A stretch of 64,000 nucleotides of DNA, taken from assembly GCA_036785325.1 (NCBI GenBank), contig JAXIVH010000407.1, forward strand, positions 27,501-91,500, written 5' to 3'. Made by a program: the position numbers and the translations under genes. The notes below the pieces were generated by a model. The model was not told where the DNA came from. It made no database searches and was given only the letters and a program-made list of their open reading frames with translations. Of this stretch, positions 1 to 64,000 are shown one piece after another; the first letter of the stretch is position 1; every line of letters starts with the position of its first letter. This DNA comes from Urophycis tenuis. Its lineage: Eukaryota; Chordata; Actinopteri; Gadiformes; Phycidae.

Positions 1-20
1 CCCACTCTAACCACTGAGCC

Positions 21-145
21 ACCATCGCCTCTTGTTCAGCCATTGTGCTTGTTGCCTCCTAGGGGAGGACCAGCTTTGTATCAGTGGTGTTTGTCGGGTT
101 TCACCCGTCATGGAGCTTTACAGTCTTCTTGATGCTGATGATGAT
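21..145 (+). repeat. Direct duplication, copy 1 (partner at 1977-2125)
   Basis: About 125 bases from TTCAGCCATTGTGCTTGT through GTCATGGAGCT to GATGCTGATGATGAT recur with moderate divergence just upstream of exon 1. This copy has no exon after it. Confidence 0.8.
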
Positions 146-160
146 TATCATCATCTTAAA

Positions 161-555
161 GTCGAGCCTCTAACCCTTAAAGTTGAAACTCTAACCCTTA
201 AAGTCAAGCCTGTAATCCTTAAAGAGAAACAGAGATACACAGTACCCAGACTGATTAAATCCATATATTAATAGTGGTATAGGTATGTTTAAAAAGCACA
301 AGTGTATGTATGGCTGTGTAGACTGTGTACTTTCAGTGAGAACCACTCTGGCCATGTTGTAAATCACTGAGGAGTTAATTTGTTGACAAAACAATTCTAC
401 AATGTTGAGTGTTCATGGTTGGGGCATCGTACCTTAGAGTTAAAACATTGACCTTCACCTCCTATTTTTTTTCTTTATAAGTCTCTAACCTTAATGCCAT
501 GTCTCTAACCCATAATGTCAGGCATCTAACCCTTAATGTCAAGCCTCAAACTTAA
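161..555 (+). repeat. Scattered 20-bp CTCTAACCCTTAAAGT-type repeats
   Basis: Three tandem copies of roughly AGTCAAGCCTCTAACCCTTA at 161-225 and about four more at 481-555, with ordinary AT-rich intron between. The TAACCCTTAA core resembles the 41-bp minisatellite further right. Confidence 0.6.
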
Positions 556-771
556 AGGTGGAACCGTCACACTTAACAGAGATCATGATGCAGACCACAA
601 TGTTTCCCAGCTTGCGAATAAAACGCTACTCTCCCAGAACAAAGCCCTGCTTGACAGTGCGGTTTAAGCTAACTTAAACTAGCTTCACCTGAATTAACCC
701 CAGTCAACCTAACCTGACTTTGCTTAGCTAAACCAGACTTAACCAGCCCTAACCTGACCTATAGTCTAGTT

Positions 772-1255
772 CAGTGGTTCTCAACCTTTTTTCAGTGATG
801 TACCCCCTGTGAAATATTTTTTCAGCCAAGTACCCCCTAACCAGCGCAAAGCATTTTTAGTTGAGAAAAAAAAGACTTAAAACAGAGAACTGTGCCATCA
901 GTGTCTAATTTATTAAACTTTGGAACTGATAAACGCATACAAAATTCAAACATTTGGAAAAAAACTATTTAGAACATTTTAAATGTTAATAATCCATGAC
1001 TAAATTTTGACTAAATTAACAGGCGATGGCAGCTGGCATGTGACAGGTTGGGTCGAACCATCCTGGTATGGGGGGACTCTGGGTTTTTAGGATAATGAAA
1101 TTGAATAGCCTACTAAAATATAAAATTCATTTTATGAACTTATAAAGGATTTATAAAGGATTTTTGCATGGATGCTACTTTTTTAATATATGTATATTTT
1201 AAAATCTCACGTACCCCCTGGAGTGCCTTCACGTACCCCCATTTGAGAACCACTG
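772..1255. mobile_element. Non-autonomous hAT-type DNA transposon (484 bp)
   Basis: Ends are inverted repeats: CAGTGGTTCTCAACC on the left, and GAGAACCACTG on the right, each followed inward by a GTACCCCC block. Flanks are GTCTAGTT (764-771) and GTCTGGTT (1256-1263), an 8-bp target duplication with one mismatch. No transposase frame. Short, AT-rich interior. Confidence 0.88.
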
Positions 1256-1264
1256 GTCTGGTTG

Positions 1265-1640
1265 TTTGGGTGTTGTATTGTCTAACCTCTGTCTGCTCCT
1301 TAATGACCTGTCTCTGTACTGTCTAACCCCTGCCTGCTCCTTAATGACCTTTCTCTGTACTGTCTAACCCCTTCCTGCTCCTTAATGCCCTGTCTTTGTA
1401 CTGTCAAACCTTTACCTGCTCCTTAATGACCTGTATCTGTACTGTCTAACCCCTACCTACTCCTTAATAACCTGTATGTACTGTCTAACCCCTACCTACT
1501 CCTTAATGACCTGTCTATGTACTGTCTAACCCCTACATACTCCTTAATGACCCGTCTCTGTACTATCTAACCCCATACCTGCTCCTTAATGACCTGTGTC
1601 TGTACTGTCTAACACGTACCTACTCCTTAATGTCTTGTAT
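1265..1640 (+). repeat. 41-bp minisatellite, about nine copies
   Basis: Unit approximately TGTCTAACCCCTACCTGCTC followed by CTTAATGACCTGTCTCTGTAC; the spacing of TAATGACC is 41 bases repeatedly (1301, 1342, 1383, 1424, 1465). The same unit recurs at 15285-15465. Confidence 0.9.
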
Positions 1641-1976
1641 CTGAAAAAAGATTCACTTTTAGATGAGAGAATCCGTTGGATTGTACATACCTTGACTGAT
1701 ATAATGTACATACTAATTCAAGCTCTGACTGAAGCTTTGCCAACAAATACAACAAAATATGACTTTAGTAAAGCAGTGTTTCCAGATTGTTGTGACTGTT
1801 TCCCAGATGCCCTGGGGCAGTGGAGATGACAAGATGAAGGTCTGATGACTTGCTCTGTGTTTGGATCTTAAATTTGCATGAAACCCTCTCCTTGTTTGGC
1901 TGTGGTATGCCTCCCATTAGCTGACGCCTTGCGACTAAACACATTCAGCTGAATGTTCTTGAGGGTGATATGAGCA

Positions 1977-2112
1977 AACATCACCTCTCATTCAGCCATT
2001 GTGCTTGTCGCCTCCTGCAGTAGGAGCAGGTTGGGATCAGCTGTGTTTCTAGGGTTTGGTGATCGCTGGTCATGGAGCTCTCCAGTCTTTTTGATGCGGT
2101 CGGTGGGCTTCT

Positions 2113-2125
<13 letters not shown>
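1977..2125 (+). repeat. Direct duplication, copy 2, next to exon 1
   Basis: Same segment as at 21-145, followed here by a twelve-unit GAT array and the exon 1 acceptor. The duplicated sequence therefore forms the 3' end of the intron. Confidence 0.8.
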
Positions 2126-2161
<36 letters not shown>

Positions 2162-2171
2162 CCCGGTACAG

Positions 2172-64000
<61,829 letters not shown>

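Noticed and set aside
1265..1640. CRISPR-like array
   Set aside because: Units are head-to-tail without unique spacers, in an intron of a vertebrate gene: a minisatellite.

Overview
The window is vertebrate nuclear DNA, almost certainly from a teleost fish. It has short introns packed with CA/GT, GA and tetranucleotide arrays, tRNA-derived SINEs whose tails resemble the common fish form CTTTGGATAAAAGC, two non-autonomous hAT-type transposons with 8-bp target duplications, and CTG/CAG/GAG-rich exons. The density of simple repeats is extreme, but I cannot name the species.

One gene fills the window on the + strand, open at both ends: a nesprin-2 (syne2) orthologue. I assembled 78 exons with consistent phases throughout. 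They join into one frame of about 9,298 codons with no stop. The first exon is the end of the second calponin-homology domain (actin binding). Nearly all the rest is spectrin-repeat rod, and the last exon runs off the right edge. The C-terminal rod and the KASH domain lie beyond the window. Family identity rests on many local matches to human nesprin-2 as I remember it: EKSIMTYVSQFLQYS, ASYMGKDNLQ, LKEPTMPAVQHR, QRVWDELDVWHS and NQVKSMERNVADIK. They occur in the human order.

Layout: 1-2171 is an upstream intron with a duplicated segment, a hAT element and a 41-bp minisatellite. 2172-11301 holds the CH2 end and first spectrin repeats. 11542-15180 is a single 1,213-codon Gln/Pro-rich exon inserted inside a spectrin repeat. 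15630-23931 is ordinary rod. 24084-27615 is a tandem series of six copies of one spectrin-repeat exon. 28120-31964 is rod, with an 18-bp intronic minisatellite array. 32143-40662 is a single 8.52-kb, 2,840-codon Ser/Thr/Pro/Lys-rich exon that looks disordered and is internally repeated. 41474-52796 is rod, including a 2.07-kb exon. 53204-58101 is a low-complexity linker with poly-Glu and coding minisatellites. 59394-64000 resumes the rod.

The main novelty is structural. The same stretch in human nesprin-2 is roughly 4,400 residues. Here it is about twice that, through two huge intron-less disordered exons and a local spectrin-exon expansion. Many tandem arrays also touch splice sites, and two introns appear to use GC donors beside the largest exons. 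I saw no second gene, and no RNA gene other than tRNA-like SINE heads.
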